Shown piece after piece: positions 46,307 to 56,704 of a stretch of DNA of 64,000 bases. The notes under the pieces are model-generated. The model did not search any database and was not told where the DNA came from. It was given only the letters and a program-made list of their open reading frames with translations. The stretch comes from Actinernus sp. WN-2022 (taxonomy: Eukaryota; Cnidaria; Anthozoa; Actiniaria; Actinernidae), in the NCBI GenBank assembly GCA_030867875.1, contig JAOWCC010001589.1:85149537-85213536 (forward strand), read 5' to 3'. The position numbers and the translations under genes are program-made. Position 1 is the stretch's first letter. Every line of letters starts with the position of its first letter.

Positions 46307-49123
46307 TTACTTGCTACTGAAAAGTTTTGCTATTAGTTGCTTAAACCTCTCTTGAAATCGTGCTAGTGTTTTATCATGCACTTGCATTTTGGACTTCACT
46401 TGAAGTTCTGACTTGCAACCTATTGAAAGGGGTAGTGGCAGACACCTAAGAAGCTCATTACAAATGGTGTTGAAGTGATCATATATAACTTGAGGTGTAA
46501 CTTCCATTCCAGGAGTTGACTTAATATACAATATGACTGCTTCAAATAGATAATGTTCTGATTTGGTCCATGTGCCAAGAGTGAGATGCTCATTATTTTG
46601 AACCATGAAATCCATGCCCTTTTGAATTGAATCAAGAATATCCTGGCTCCTGTGGTGGTACCTCCGTCTCTTATAGGTCTTTGTAACTGAAGGATGAGGC
46701 CTTTTTCCATTTGTATTCTCACATCCACTACATTCACACATTGCAGTACAAGCAAGCCCACTCAAATAACACTTGCATCGACAGGGATATTTTTTTCCAT
46801 CCAATGTAACACACTTTGGATAAGGTGTTTTGTGACTTCTGCCACAGGTACATGATATGTCTCTGGTATTTTGCACAGGAGTACTGCTGATTTTTTCTTT
46901 TACAATCAAAGGAACAAAAACTCCCCCTTTGACATAATGGAAAAAGAACAATGGGGAACCAGGCAATCTTATTTCTGGGAAAACTGGTATCACAGGAAAC
47001 TCATCACAGTTTGTTATTACTGAAAATACAGCTCCTACACCATTTGCCAATACCTGCATCTGTTCCTGGACCTTAACTGGAGAACTGACATAACTGGTGT
47101 GGTTTCTCTCAAATAAGATATCTTTTATTTCATCAGAACCCATTTCGTAGGTGAAACCAAGTTCTGAGATATATCCCTTGTATATGGATTGCTTACCATA
47201 GTACTTCATTTCCAGTGCAAGTGCTTCAACAAAACTGCAGTGATGCTCATCCTCTGTAAGGGGCTTAAATATGTTTTTGGACAGCAAACCTGTTGCCTTG
47301 GAGGATGACAGTGAATTGTATCCATTATTTAAGTCATCATTAAATATCACAGACAGTACTGTTGGTAGAAATGGGATATACTTGTTTTCAAAAACAAGGC
47401 AATCATCAGCAATCACATTCATTTGTTCTTCATAAAACTTCATCAACAAAAACAGTTGAGTAATCTTTTTATACAAAGAGTTCAGTTTATTTGGGTTCAT
47501 ACTTTGAATGCATGTTGCTATTGCATTTGTATCACATATTTCCTTGTTCCATGATGAATTATAGATTGAATCTTCAGATGGTGTCAGGCATCCTATGCCA
47601 AATCTTTCAATGGTATGTGGTGCCTTGTTTGGGCTTTCATATCCAGAAATAATAAAACTGTTCTTCTCCAACAGAACAGGTGGCACTGCTCCATTGCAAA
47701 CCTGCATATCCTTTTTGTTGTGAACATAAAATACTGCAGTCAAAATTGCAACAGCAGTTGCCACACCTAACTTGCAGTTTGTTACCTGGGCCTTCAAAGT
47801 CCTGTGGAGGCGCTCATTTTTACTTGTGGAAATATGTGGTGGAATGCCACTAACACAGCCTTTGTCTATGTGCTTTTGTAACTTATTGCATTCCTTGATT
47901 GCCTTTTTGTTTAAAACTTGCTGTCCTTTTCCATTTTTTGCATCCTTCCACTTGTGAACAAACAAATTTAAATTAGTCTTTATTCTCTCTTTAGAAGGTG
48001 TCTCTTCAGTACGTGTGTCACCTTGATCAGTAGCAGAACGAAATACTAATCTGAAATCTTTTACACAATCTGGTCTCAAATTATGTTTCTTTGGTATTTT
48101 TCGCGTCACACGGCTTATGGCATGGAACAGATCTAAGAGAACAATAAAGTCATCTCCATATACTCCTTGTAGCTTTTGCCGCCAGTGGCAACAGTTATCA
48201 ATACAAGCTCCTTTTAGGTTAACCCCATGTGAAACAAGTCTTGCTTTCAGAGCCAGAAGCATTTCCTCTATTTTATCAAAACTTTCACCTTTCGTCAATT
48301 TCCATGAAAGGACCTTTCCAGATTCATTTAAAACACACATGAGGGAAGAAAACTGATTGGCCCATCGGCCATCTGGATTATGTAGACCGATATTTGATGC
48401 AACTTTAAAAGTATGATCTAGGGTAATCCATTCTTCTGCAGTTTCCTGTGCCATACAGTCAGTAAAGTATACCTCATGTTCGACAAAGTATACAAGGAAG
48501 CATGATGTTATAAGATCGTTACTGGGATGACCTGTCTTCATTTCTTTAAATTCAGGAAAAGAGAAATTAACAATTTCATCTTCGAGTTTGTTGTTGGATC
48601 TCATATATACACGAACTGCAGTCCAAAAAGCATTTTCCCTCAACGCGTGTGATTGCCAGTATTTTTCCACTGTTGTACGTTCAATTTCATTAAATTTTGA
48701 GCCTGAGGTAACACTGCTGCTAATGAAATGAAATAATGTCCTTGTGACTCCAGTCTTGTGAAAGAGAATGAATGGTATTAAATCATAACTTGGCAGACTC
48801 TCCAAAATCAATGGGTGGCTTCCAGCAAATACATGTCCCTTCCTGCCACACATGTAAAAAGGCGATACAAGAAGGAGCTCTTCTTCTGTGTCGTAAATCT
48901 TTCTGGTTGAGAAACTATTTTCGAATGGCATTTGATGGAGAAAGCCGCATTTACACTTGGGACACTGCAAATGCTGCATGTGGTCTGGGAAATTTAAACT
49001 CGGGTTCCACAGCAAAAGAGTAGGTAATAAAAACCTATCTTGGACTGGTTGTTCCTTGCCTGTTATGATTACTTGTGGTGTGACTTTTATTGTAGCGTAT
49101 CCACCATGTTTTTTTAATTGCAT
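46307..49123 (-). CDS. Giant transposon transposase: DUF6729-like zinc region, DDE core, CXC cluster, Myb-like tail
   Basis: A 938-residue open frame. Residues about 45-120 hold CPKC, a YMCGRKGHVF segment and ILESLPSYDLIPF, matching the pattern of DUF6729 zinc regions. The RNase-H-like core follows. Candidate catalytic acids are D236 in LDHTFK, D309 or D331 in CIDNCCHWR and LDLFHAISR, and E437 in KNERLHR, with the H-x-x-x-R after the second acid. Residues about 758-801 form a cysteine cluster (CTCGRSH, CRCKCYLSGLACTAMCECSGC) like the tesmin/TSO1 CXC DNA-binding motif. Residues about 850-880 (TWTKSEHYLFEAVILYIKS) look Myb/SANT-like. It presumably binds the TIR or arrays and cuts and joins DNA. 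The true N-terminus is probably further upstream in another frame (to 49283). Family assignments are by motif only. Confidence 0.85.
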   Translation of the reverse strand: MQLKKHGGYATIKVTPQVIITGKEQPVQDRFLLPTLLLWNPSLNFPDHMQHLQCPKCKCGFLHQMPFENSFSTRKIYDTEEELLLVSPFYMCGRKGHVFAGSHPLILESLPSYDLIPFILFHKTGVTRTLFHFISSSVTSGSKFNEIERTTVEKYWQSHALRENAFWTAVRVYMRSNNKLEDEIVNFSFPEFKEMKTGHPSNDLITSCFLVYFVEHEVYFTDCMAQETAEEWITLDHTFKVASNIGLHNPDGRWANQFSSLMCVLNESGKVLSWKLTKGESFDKIEEMLLALKARLVSHGVNLKGACIDNCCHWRQKLQGVYGDDFIVLLDLFHAISRVTRKIPKKHNLRPDCVKDFRLVFRSATDQGDTRTEETPSKERIKTNLNLFVHKWKDAKNGKGQQVLNKKAIKECNKLQKHIDKGCVSGIPPHISTSKNERLHRTLKAQVTNCKLGVATAVAILTAVFYVHNKKDMQVCNGAVPPVLLEKNSFIISGYESPNKAPHTIERFGIGCLTPSEDSIYNSSWNKEICDTNAIATCIQSMNPNKLNSLYKKITQLFLLMKFYEEQMNVIADDCLVFENKYIPFLPTVLSVIFNDDLNNGYNSLSSSKATGLLSKNIFKPLTEDEHHCSFVEALALEMKYYGKQSIYKGYISELGFTYEMGSDEIKDILFERNHTSYVSSPVKVQEQMQVLANGVGAVFSVITNCDEFPVIPVFPEIRLPGSPLFFFHYVKGGVFVPLIVKEKISSTPVQNTRDISCTCGRSHKTPYPKCVTLDGKKYPCRCKCYLSGLACTAMCECSGCENTNGKRPHPSVTKTYKRRRYHHRSQDILDSIQKGMDFMVQNNEHLTLGTWTKSEHYLFEAVILYIKSTPGMEVTPQVIYDHFNTICNELLRCLPLPLSIGCKSELQVKSKMQVHDKTLARFQERFKQLIAKLFSSK

Positions 49124-49283
49124 CTTTCACAAACTCATTGATGCGCTCTGTTAGAACTCCTTTCCATTCTTCGAATTCATCGGTTTTTTCTTCGTCCTTA
49201 TCCGAGTCATCGTTTATGGGTAAACCCTGCAAAGGACACCTATTGAACAGGGAAGCATTTTCGTCAACATACGCTTGAGCCAT
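49095..49283 (-). CDS. Probable N-terminal segment of the transposase, out of frame by one base
   Basis: A minus-strand ATG at 49283-49281 opens MAQAYVDENASL and an acidic segment (DDSDKDEEKTDEFEEW) followed by NEFVKDAIKK. At an A7 run (plus 49109-49115) it runs out of register with the 938-residue frame, which has KKHGGYATIKV. With six As the two would be continuous. A one-base insertion in this copy, a sequencing error, or slippage at the A run would all explain it. The ATG lies 312 bp from the divergent ATG at 49596. Confidence 0.6.
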
Positions 49284-49595
49284 GTTGCAAAACGATAGAA
49301 GATCCTGGTCACGAAGTTGGACAACACTCTATCTAAGGCGATCTTAGGCTCTAGTATTACTGTAAGTATCGCGCTTCTAAACTCCGCTACTGCCGCTGAC
49401 CTTGGCTCGGTCGGTCTGGCCCCTAGGGCCTGGGTATGAAACAGACCTGAAAGGCGGGAAAAATCAATAAGGCGGGAAAAATCAATAAGGCGGGAAAAAT
49501 CAATAAGGCGGGAAAATCTTTTCACTTTGCAATTGTGTCGTGATTTATTGATCTCTCTGTTCTTTCCCGAGTTTTCGCATTTATTCCAAGTAACA
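49284..49595. promoter_or_regulatory. Shared divergent promoter with four E2F-type sites
   Basis: This 312-bp gap separates the two divergent start codons. It contains GGCGGGAAA at 49453, 49471, 49489 and 49507, an exact 18-bp period (GGCGGGAAAAATCAATAA; the fourth copy diverges after GGCGGGAAAA). TTTCCCGCC (its complement) is a standard E2F/DP binding site. A further TTTCCCG lies at 49564-49570. E2F sites drive S-phase genes in animals, so cell-cycle control of both transposon genes is inferred. No TATA box is evident. Confidence 0.75.
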
Positions 49596-50545
49596 ATGTC
49601 AACAGCTAAGAGAAGAAGGACAGTGGAGATTGAGGCTTTGTCCGTGGTAAAGCGTGCTAGAGCAGAGCGCCTAGATTTAGCGAAAGTTGCACCGATCAAT
49701 GTAAACAAGTGGATGGAAGTCATGGCGAAATCCAGAAACACTACACCAGAATTTGTACTGCTCAGTTCGTTGCCAGCAGTAGCAGCATTAATGAGTACCT
49801 CTTCGGTGGTTCAGGTAAGACCAACATACTCAGAGCCATTAAATCTCTATAGCGTGGTCCTGTCGCCGCCAGGAGCTGGGAAGTCCCAAGCATTTGAACT
49901 GACGGTGACATATCCATTTGGTCAAATCGATGACCCTGTTGCCAACAGTATCGTTGTGGGTGACCACACAAAGTCTGGCCTGACACACCACCTCGCCGAT
50001 AACCAGGGACTCGCGTTGTTAGGGAGTGACGAACTTTGCTCCTTTTTGGACAACTTATCGTCTAAGAAAAATAATGGGTTAGAAGAACGTGCCCTCCTTA
50101 ACAAGTTATACGATAGGCGTGCGGACATGGGAACATACACTTGTGAATACGGAAACAGCAAAGTCGAAATCGATTCAACGCGTGTGTGTATTGCTGGGTT
50201 TTCCCAGGACGAGGAGTTCGTTGAACAGTTTATGAGTTTAGCTGCCCGCAAGGATGGATTCCTTGACCGCCTTCTCTTTGCCGTCCCACCCCCTCAGCTT
50301 TTGATGACGAGAGAGGTTGACGCCTGGGCTGAAAAACTGAGAGAGTACCATGTAACTAATTTCTGCGCAATTTATCAAGAAATTTGGTACATACACCATG
50401 GCAGTGTATGCACTTACACATTCAGCCATGATGCATACAAGGAGTATGAGAAATTTGCTGATGACTTGATCAGGAAGCTAAATTGCCAGTTTAGAAGCAG
50501 TGAGAAGAAAGATGTGTCTTCAAAAGACGGTAGAACAGTTATAAG
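49596..50545 (+). CDS. Giant transposon DUF3987-like P-loop ATPase, exon 1
   Basis: Starts at ATG 49596 in a good context (ACAATGT). A basic N-terminus (TAKRRR, KRARAER) suggests nuclear import. Walker A is PPGAGKS at residues 91-97, and Walker B is LLGSDE at 141-146. A GFLDRLLFAVPPP segment at 221-233 matches the conserved R-bearing motif of DUF3987 proteins. DUF3987 proteins are P-loop ATPases often linked to primase/helicase-like modules in mobile elements. The exon ends ATAAG|GTACAT, one codon split, and joins exon 2 in phase. Its position back-to-back with the transposase suggests a partner ATPase in transposition or in replication of the element. The function is inferred, not shown. Confidence 0.8.
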
Positions 50546-50701
50546 GTACATATTTCTTACAAGAATTTGTCTTATTACATGAAGGGAGTGCATGTTAATC
50601 ATTTGTATGTTTGGAAGGGAGTGGTGGGGGTGCATGGGTGAGGGGCTAATCACTGTAACAAGCAAGAAACATGAAACAAATGTTTTGTGTTCAACTGACA
50701 C

Positions 50702-50847
50702 CCGACCCCGAAAAGGTACCGCTTTACATTAAAATGTCTGCGTTTGATTGTGGGTACCCTATAAGCGGTACCAAAACCTGTGATTTTGACCCCTAAAAGG
50801 TATGATGAACATCCCCGCCCCCTCACATACGGGAGCCCCCCCCCCCC
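50702..50847. mobile_element. Half-copy of the G-run-ended MITE, in intron 1 of the ATPase gene
   Basis: ACCCGACCCCGAAAAGGTAC, GTACC...GCGGTACC and the terminal ACGGGAGCCCCCC match the right half of the 52568-52874 copy. The left terminus is missing. Confidence 0.6.
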
Positions 50848-51337
50848 CATTTTTGCCTGCCTAGAGTGCAGATTGAGGATGAAGCTAATTTCATCGTAAA
50901 AAGCAATAAATATATAACCATCTACGAAATGCATTCCATGCTTCAATACAAAATGAATTCCACTGAGGCTGATAAATATAGAAAAATGCTCTGAGGAAAG
51001 TTGGCTAAAAATTGTCCCAACAATTATATATATACAGTTGCAAAATACAATCATATGAGTGCCTTCATATGTACCAATATGGCCTCAATTTAGAACTCTG
51101 ATCCATTCTGCCACAATCACTTTTGTAATACTGAAAGCTCTCTGCAAACACTTGTAGCCCAGTGACATGAACATTTATTTGGATTATTGTCTATCTCCAA
51201 ATTTAAAAAAAACTATATATCTATTAAAAAGGGGATCAGGCATGATCTGAAATAATCAAGACCTCAGAATTTGACGATGCAGCATTTAGATTTCTAAGCT
51301 TAACCTTCAGTTTTCCGTATTTCTGAACATTTCTCAG

Positions 51338-51506
51338 GCTGGCTGGCATCATGCATGTTTTGTACTGTGTGATAGAAAGTGCTTTGGTCAACCCTAACTG
51401 GTGTCAGAATCCCTTGGAAATACCAAATGAAATTTCTATGACAACATTTCATTATGCTATGGCATTAACAGAATACTACACATGCCAAAGAACTATATTT
51501 CAAGAG
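51338..51506 (+). CDS. DUF3987-like ATPase, exon 2
   Basis: The acceptor ATTTCTCAG and donor CAAGAG|GTGAGT bound a 169-bp exon. It completes the split Arg codon and reads LAGIMHVLYCVIESALVNPN to ALTEYYTCQRTIFQE. The helical LAG...A-x-x-x-AL-x-EYY pattern matches the C-terminal helical part usual after the ATPase core in this family. Confidence 0.72.
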
Positions 51507-51970
51507 GTGAGTTTAATCAATTATATTCCCGTGTAACAATTTTCCGTTTTAAGCATTCCGTTTCTAGCTAGAGAGAGAACCCCCTGAAAAGTAGTTCTGA
51601 ATCATGAATAAAACCAAATTCCCCTTTGCCTCTGGTCTTTTTCAATTCCTACAAAAATTCAATGGTTAATTCTCAAAACTTGCATTAGTCCTGATATAGT
51701 CTCTCTTTCAACTCAAAACTCCAGCTCTCTCAGTTGAGACCTTTCAGTCTATTAATTAAGCAGTTGAAATAGAGGCCAGGTCAGGGCTATATAAGGACTT
51801 AAGGATATTCCAATCCATTGTTACACCATTCATTGATTATCAGAAAGGCATTGAGTTAACAAAAAAATCACTATTTTCATTTAGTAATAATATGATCAAT
51901 ACATCCATGCTCTACATGTATGAAATAAAAATTACAACAAAAGTTGCTGTATAATTATTAATTTGTTTAG

Positions 51971-52372
51971 GCAGCACGAGGACAAGTTGGACCACAGGTA
52001 CTGGATGGAGATGCCCTTAAGTCAAGGATCCTGAATCATCCAGGCCCATTTGTCACCATCCGCAATCTAACCCGCTCAGTACCGTGCAGCCAGAGGCCTG
52101 ACTCAACTAAAGTGTTCAGTGAAATGAAAGAGATGGAGAAAGCCAAAGTAGGAGTTGTGGTGGAGGTCTCACAAATGAAGGTCTTCCTTAAGAGAAAGAG
52201 AGAAGATCTTGAACATGACAGGAATGATGTGTTCTCCACCTATATTACAGCTGATTTGTATCAGCAGGCTTTTGAGACCAAAGACCCAAACCTTACAGCT
52301 GCCAACTTCCAAAAACTTTTAGAGCTGCACCCTAACACAGAGGAGTTGCAACAAATGTTTGCAACTATATAA
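51971..52372 (+). CDS. DUF3987-like ATPase, exon 3 with stop
   Basis: The acceptor ATTTGTTTAG opens a phase-0 exon reading AARGQVGPQVLDGDALKSRI, and later VFLKRKREDLEHDR with a basic cluster, to a TAA at 52370-52372. The three exons total 1521 nt, exactly 507 codons with stop, and are all in register. This supports the gene model. The C-terminus (LLELHPNTEELQQMF) is helical. Confidence 0.72.
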   Translation, partial: AARGQVGPQVLDGDALKSRILNHPGPFVTIRNLTRSVPCSQRPDSTKVFSEMKEMEKAKVGVVVEVSQMKVFLKRKREDLEHDRNDVFSTYITADLYQQAFETKDPNLTAANFQKLLELHPNTEELQQMFATI

Positions 52373-52457
52373 CTATATAAGAATAAGATATGCTTACAAT
52401 GCTATATATGAGCCACCTGACTTCCTCAATCTCCAGTTTTTATGAGGTAATTTGTTG

Positions 52458-52460
<3 letters not shown>

Positions 52461-52501
<41 letters not shown>
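52461..52501. repeat. (TA)n microsatellite
   Basis: About 20 TA dinucleotides in a row. Confidence 0.95.
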
Positions 52502-52504
<3 letters not shown>

Positions 52505-52567
52505 GACATATGTATACAATGTAACTAATGCACATATCACTGGCTTTCCACAGGGCTACCGAGGGGT

Positions 52568-52874
52568 CCCGGCGGGGGGGTGACTCCCATATAAAAGGGG
52601 TAGGGATGCTCGTCGGACATTTTCGATTTGACCCCTAAGAGGTACTAAAATGGGCGTGGCTCAAGCTTATTTTGACCCCTAAAAGATAATAAAAATGTAA
52701 ATCGATAACAGCTTTTTTGTTCAATTGACACCCGACCCCTAAAAGGTACCGCTTTACATAGAAATGTCTGTGTTTGATGGTGGATACCCTAAGTGGTACC
52801 AAACTCCTGATTTTGACTCCTAAAAGGTACGACGAGCATCCATGTACCCCTCACATAAGGGAGTCCCCCCCGGG
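52568..52874. mobile_element. 307-bp G-run-ended MITE with 8-bp target duplication
   Basis: CCCGGCGGGGGGG...GACTCCC and the inverted GGGAGTCCCCCCCGGG are flanked by CGAGGGGT on both sides (52560-52567, 52875-52882). The interior closely matches 44684-45002 in reverse orientation. Confidence 0.78.
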
Positions 52875-52882
52875 CGAGGGGT

Positions 52883-53220
52883 ACACCCCCGGGCAGACCA
52901 GGGGGATATGTTGGGGAGTACAATTAGGGGATAGAATGCATTTTTTTTGCTAAGGTATGGGCAAGGGATAATTCTATACTTTGTTTGAAGTTCCAAGTTA
53001 GGGGAGGGGGAATTCATAACTTGATTGTATATGATCTCATATGAGGAGGATTTTCTGTTAAGGAAAATGTAACCCAGAGGACTTTCACTCGACATACAAT
53101 TTCCCCACCCTGGGGAAAATTATCAAGTTTGCTCCACCTTTTCTTACAATATATTCCCCTGGCCATTCTGGGATCTAATGACCTCTGGCCTGGGGAAGCT
53201 GGTGATATATGTGCATAATA
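52883..53220. repeat. Diverged copy of the 36526-36822 repeat
   Basis: Shares GTTTGAAGTTCCAAG, TGATCTCATATGAGGAGGAT and CCCTGGGGAAAAT with the 36.5-kb element. It sits directly beside the MITE at 52568-52874. Confidence 0.5.
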
Positions 53221-55740
53221 CATCTTACATATGGAAAGCATATGGCCTAGCTAATGGTTAACTTGATTTTTTATTTTTTTTGTATATTTTTTCACACTTT
53301 TGCTATTTATATATTTATTGCTCACGTATGTGTGGATGTAAATTATAGTTTGCAATATATATGAGGCATGTTAAGTTTCATCAGGTTACTAGACAGTACA
53401 AATTCCATGTCTGTGCTATTCAAAATACTAGACTTGAGCGAGTTGGTTACATTAATTGACCTGTGCATGAGATATATTGACTTATATTTGAGTGACCAGG
53501 TTATAATGTTTAAAGGATTGCTCTTTTCATCAATTAACAGTAATCTCCATTGTGTGCACAGGTTTAACATGGGAAAACAAATCGTGCACAACAAATTAAA
53601 GCAAAATAATAATAATCCTGCAAAGCTTCATATTCAGCCATTCCAAGACAAATTTGGGAAGTAGGCTTATTTGGGCTGTCAGAGAAGGCTAGAATCCTGA
53701 CATTTATGGATGTTCATGCAATGGTTTATGCCATATTTTAAGGAAAGAGCCAACCAGAGTTACAGAGGAATAGGTTTAATGAGCAGCATTTAAAACAAAA
53801 TGTGTCTATATATCTATGGTGATTATTTCCATAAAATCACCGTTCTCCCTCAAGTATATACGTAGGGGATGCAGTGTTTGAAGTCATGTAAAGTTACTCT
53901 AAAGAATGCATTCAATGTGCTAATTATTCAGTTCCACCCCATATGTGTAGCCCTTTGGCCATAATACTCATGCAGTCTCACTGATTCTAACAACCAGAAA
54001 TGATATTTCATTTATTGCATGCCAGGCCAGTTGCATTAATTTAAAAACAGTGTTGTTTTCTTAATTCAGATACAAACTACAGAAATGATAACAACATAAT
54101 AAACATCTATAATAATTTTTCTGGGACTTTGAATATAGTAAAAGCCCAGTATTAATAGATAATGTTTGGGTTCATGAATAAATTCTAGACAGAGTTAACT
54201 TAACAGCGGTGAACAGCTGGCGTATAATTAATTACAGCATGGATTAATTGAGCATATGACTGAGGCTATAACCGAATATGTGGTGGGTCCGGAAATAATG
54301 TCACTCACACTCACAATTAACAATCATCATTTCAAGGATGATGATTGACACAATTAAGTTCACTGGAAAAAAATCCTGCAACCAAATGTGGAGGAACAAA
54401 TTCTTACACAGATTTTATCCAGGAAAAATTTTTTTTGCACAAACTTGTTCTTTCTCTCTTTTCTTTTATTGTACTGGACTTATAATTACTTGATTACATT
54501 ACCAAATCGCCAACAACTGATTGACAAATTCCTTACATTATTTCTTGCAATTGTTAATAGTTTAACTTCCACAATGTTGTGTTATTTATAGGAATATAGA
54601 GCAGATTTCGTATGACTGAGTGCAGGGCAAACTACGGCACTCAGACTACAGCACGATTACTGTACGGCATGCTGTGACATTGAAATGGACTCCCATTGTT
54701 TTTGTCCTGCTGATCCAATCAAATAACAAAGTTACAGTACAGCACGGTTACAGTGCTCTATATATAAATCTTATGTAATTAATTTTATATAAGTTACTTG
54801 ATCATGCAGCTAGATTAGCTCTGATATTCTGATTAACTTTTTCCATCATAATGCTAGCTAGCTAGTTTATTAATATTGCATGTACGTACACGTAATTAAA
54901 TTCAGCTTTTGGTATAATAAAGTCGAGTTGTTGTTCCTAACTCTTTATACTAATTGTCAATTGTAGTCAAATAGATATCTTAATTATGCTTATCGTGCAA
55001 TTAAATATGTTTGAATGTATAATTAATGTACGTAATGGCCACATATGTCCTAGATGCATTCATTCGGACATTTATTTGCGAGAGTCGACTTACCACTAAT
55101 TTGTGTGAAATCGCGTAATGAATATAATTTATTAGTGACCGTCACATAATCAGTAAAAAGCACAATTTGAATAGGGCAAAACTCTATTTACTATATTATA
55201 AAGTACTAATATTTCATGAATATCTAAATGTGTGCATTATAACTTACCAGTTTAACACCTTTCAAAACAACAGATGCATGCTACAAATCTATGACACCAT
55301 CTGGATTTTAGGTGCGTCGATCGTCAAGTGGATTAATTTGCTCACTACACTTGTCGGGAATATTAAAGTGGCATGGACGTACGTACGTACTGTCAGTTTT
55401 TGTCCAGCTAATAATAATATACCCAAATGGACTACCGCAAAAAAATACCTTTCTGGGCAAGTAACTGCTGTAAGGAGCTTGTATCATACCGTCTTTGTGC
55501 TGTAGCTTGTATAATATTCACGATTTGCCATCATTGTAACTCGTATAATACCGGTATCATGATATGCCATAATATGCCATGTCGTTTCGCAATTCCACAG
55601 CCATTTTGTAAAGCCACAGGCATCCCAAACTCTACTGTTGTATTTCGGGTTACCTGTGGTCATTTATACCGCTTTAGGCGCGATCCGAGAAATACATAAA
55701 CAGAGTAAAGGTACCACTCATTCAACTACATAAAGTATTG
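53221..55740. other. Noncoding right interior of the giant transposon
   Basis: About 2.5 kb of AT-rich DNA with ORFs under 115 codons that lack recognisable features. A gene with small exons cannot be excluded. TTACCTGTGGT near 55650 resembles the dispersed ACCACAGGTAACCC motif elsewhere in the window. Confidence 0.45.
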
Positions 55741-56704
55741 CTCATTGATGTTGGACTACCTGTGCTGTCCTAGTGTCCTAGTGTCCTAGCTGTCCTAGAG
55801 GTATAAACATTGATGTTGGACTACTAAACATTGATGTTGGACTACCTGTGATATCCTAGAGAAATAAACGCTGATGTTGGACTACCTGTGCTGTCCTAGT
55901 GTCCTAGCTGTCCTAGCTGTCCTTGAGGTATAAACATTGATGTTGGACTACCTATGCTGTCCTAGTGTCCTAGTGTCCTAGCTGTCCTCGAGGTATAAAC
56001 ATTGATGTTGGACTACCTATGCTGTCCTAGTGTCCTAGTGTCCTAGTGTCCTAGTGTCCTAGCTGTCCTAGAGGTATAAACATTGATGTTGGACTACCTG
56101 TGATATCCTAGATAAATAAACATTGATGTTGGACTACCTGTGCTGTCCTAGTGTCCTAGCTGTCCTAGCTGTCCTTGAGGTATAAACATTGATGTTGGAC
56201 TACCTGTGATATCCTAGAGAAATAAACGCTGATGTTGGACTACCTGTGCTGTCCTAGTGTCCTAGTGTCCTAGTGTCCTAGCTGTCCTAGAGGTATAAAC
56301 ATTGATGTTGGACTACCTGTGATATCCTAGAGAAATAAACGCTGATGTTGGACTACCTGTGCTGTCCTAGTGTCCTAGTGTCCTAGTGTCCTAGCTGTCC
56401 TAGAGGTATAAACATTGATGTTGGACTACCTGTGATATCCTAGAGAAATAAACGCTGATGTTGGACTACCTGTGCTGTCCTAGTGTCCTAGTGTCCTAGT
56501 GTCCTAGCTGTCCTAGAGGTATAAACATTGATGTTGGACTACCTGTGATATCCTAGAGAAATAAACGCTGATGTTGGACTACCTGTGCTGTCCTAGTGTC
56601 CTAGTGTCCTAGTGTCCTAGTGTCCTAGCTGTCCTAGAGGTATAAACATTGATGTTGGACTACCTGTGATATCCTAGAGAAATAAACGCTGATGTTGGAC
56701 TACC
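55741..56704 (-). repeat. Right subterminal tandem array of the giant transposon
   Basis: The same two modules as the left array, in inverted orientation (TGATGTTGGACTACCT core), about 1 kb. The outermost 230 bp or so mirror the left array unit for unit, including the number of GACACTAG octamers (four, then three), before the order diverges. Confidence 0.92.

Noticed and set aside
47772..49154. Plus-strand ORFs inside the transposase region
   Set aside because: Antisense shadows of the 938-codon minus-strand frame.
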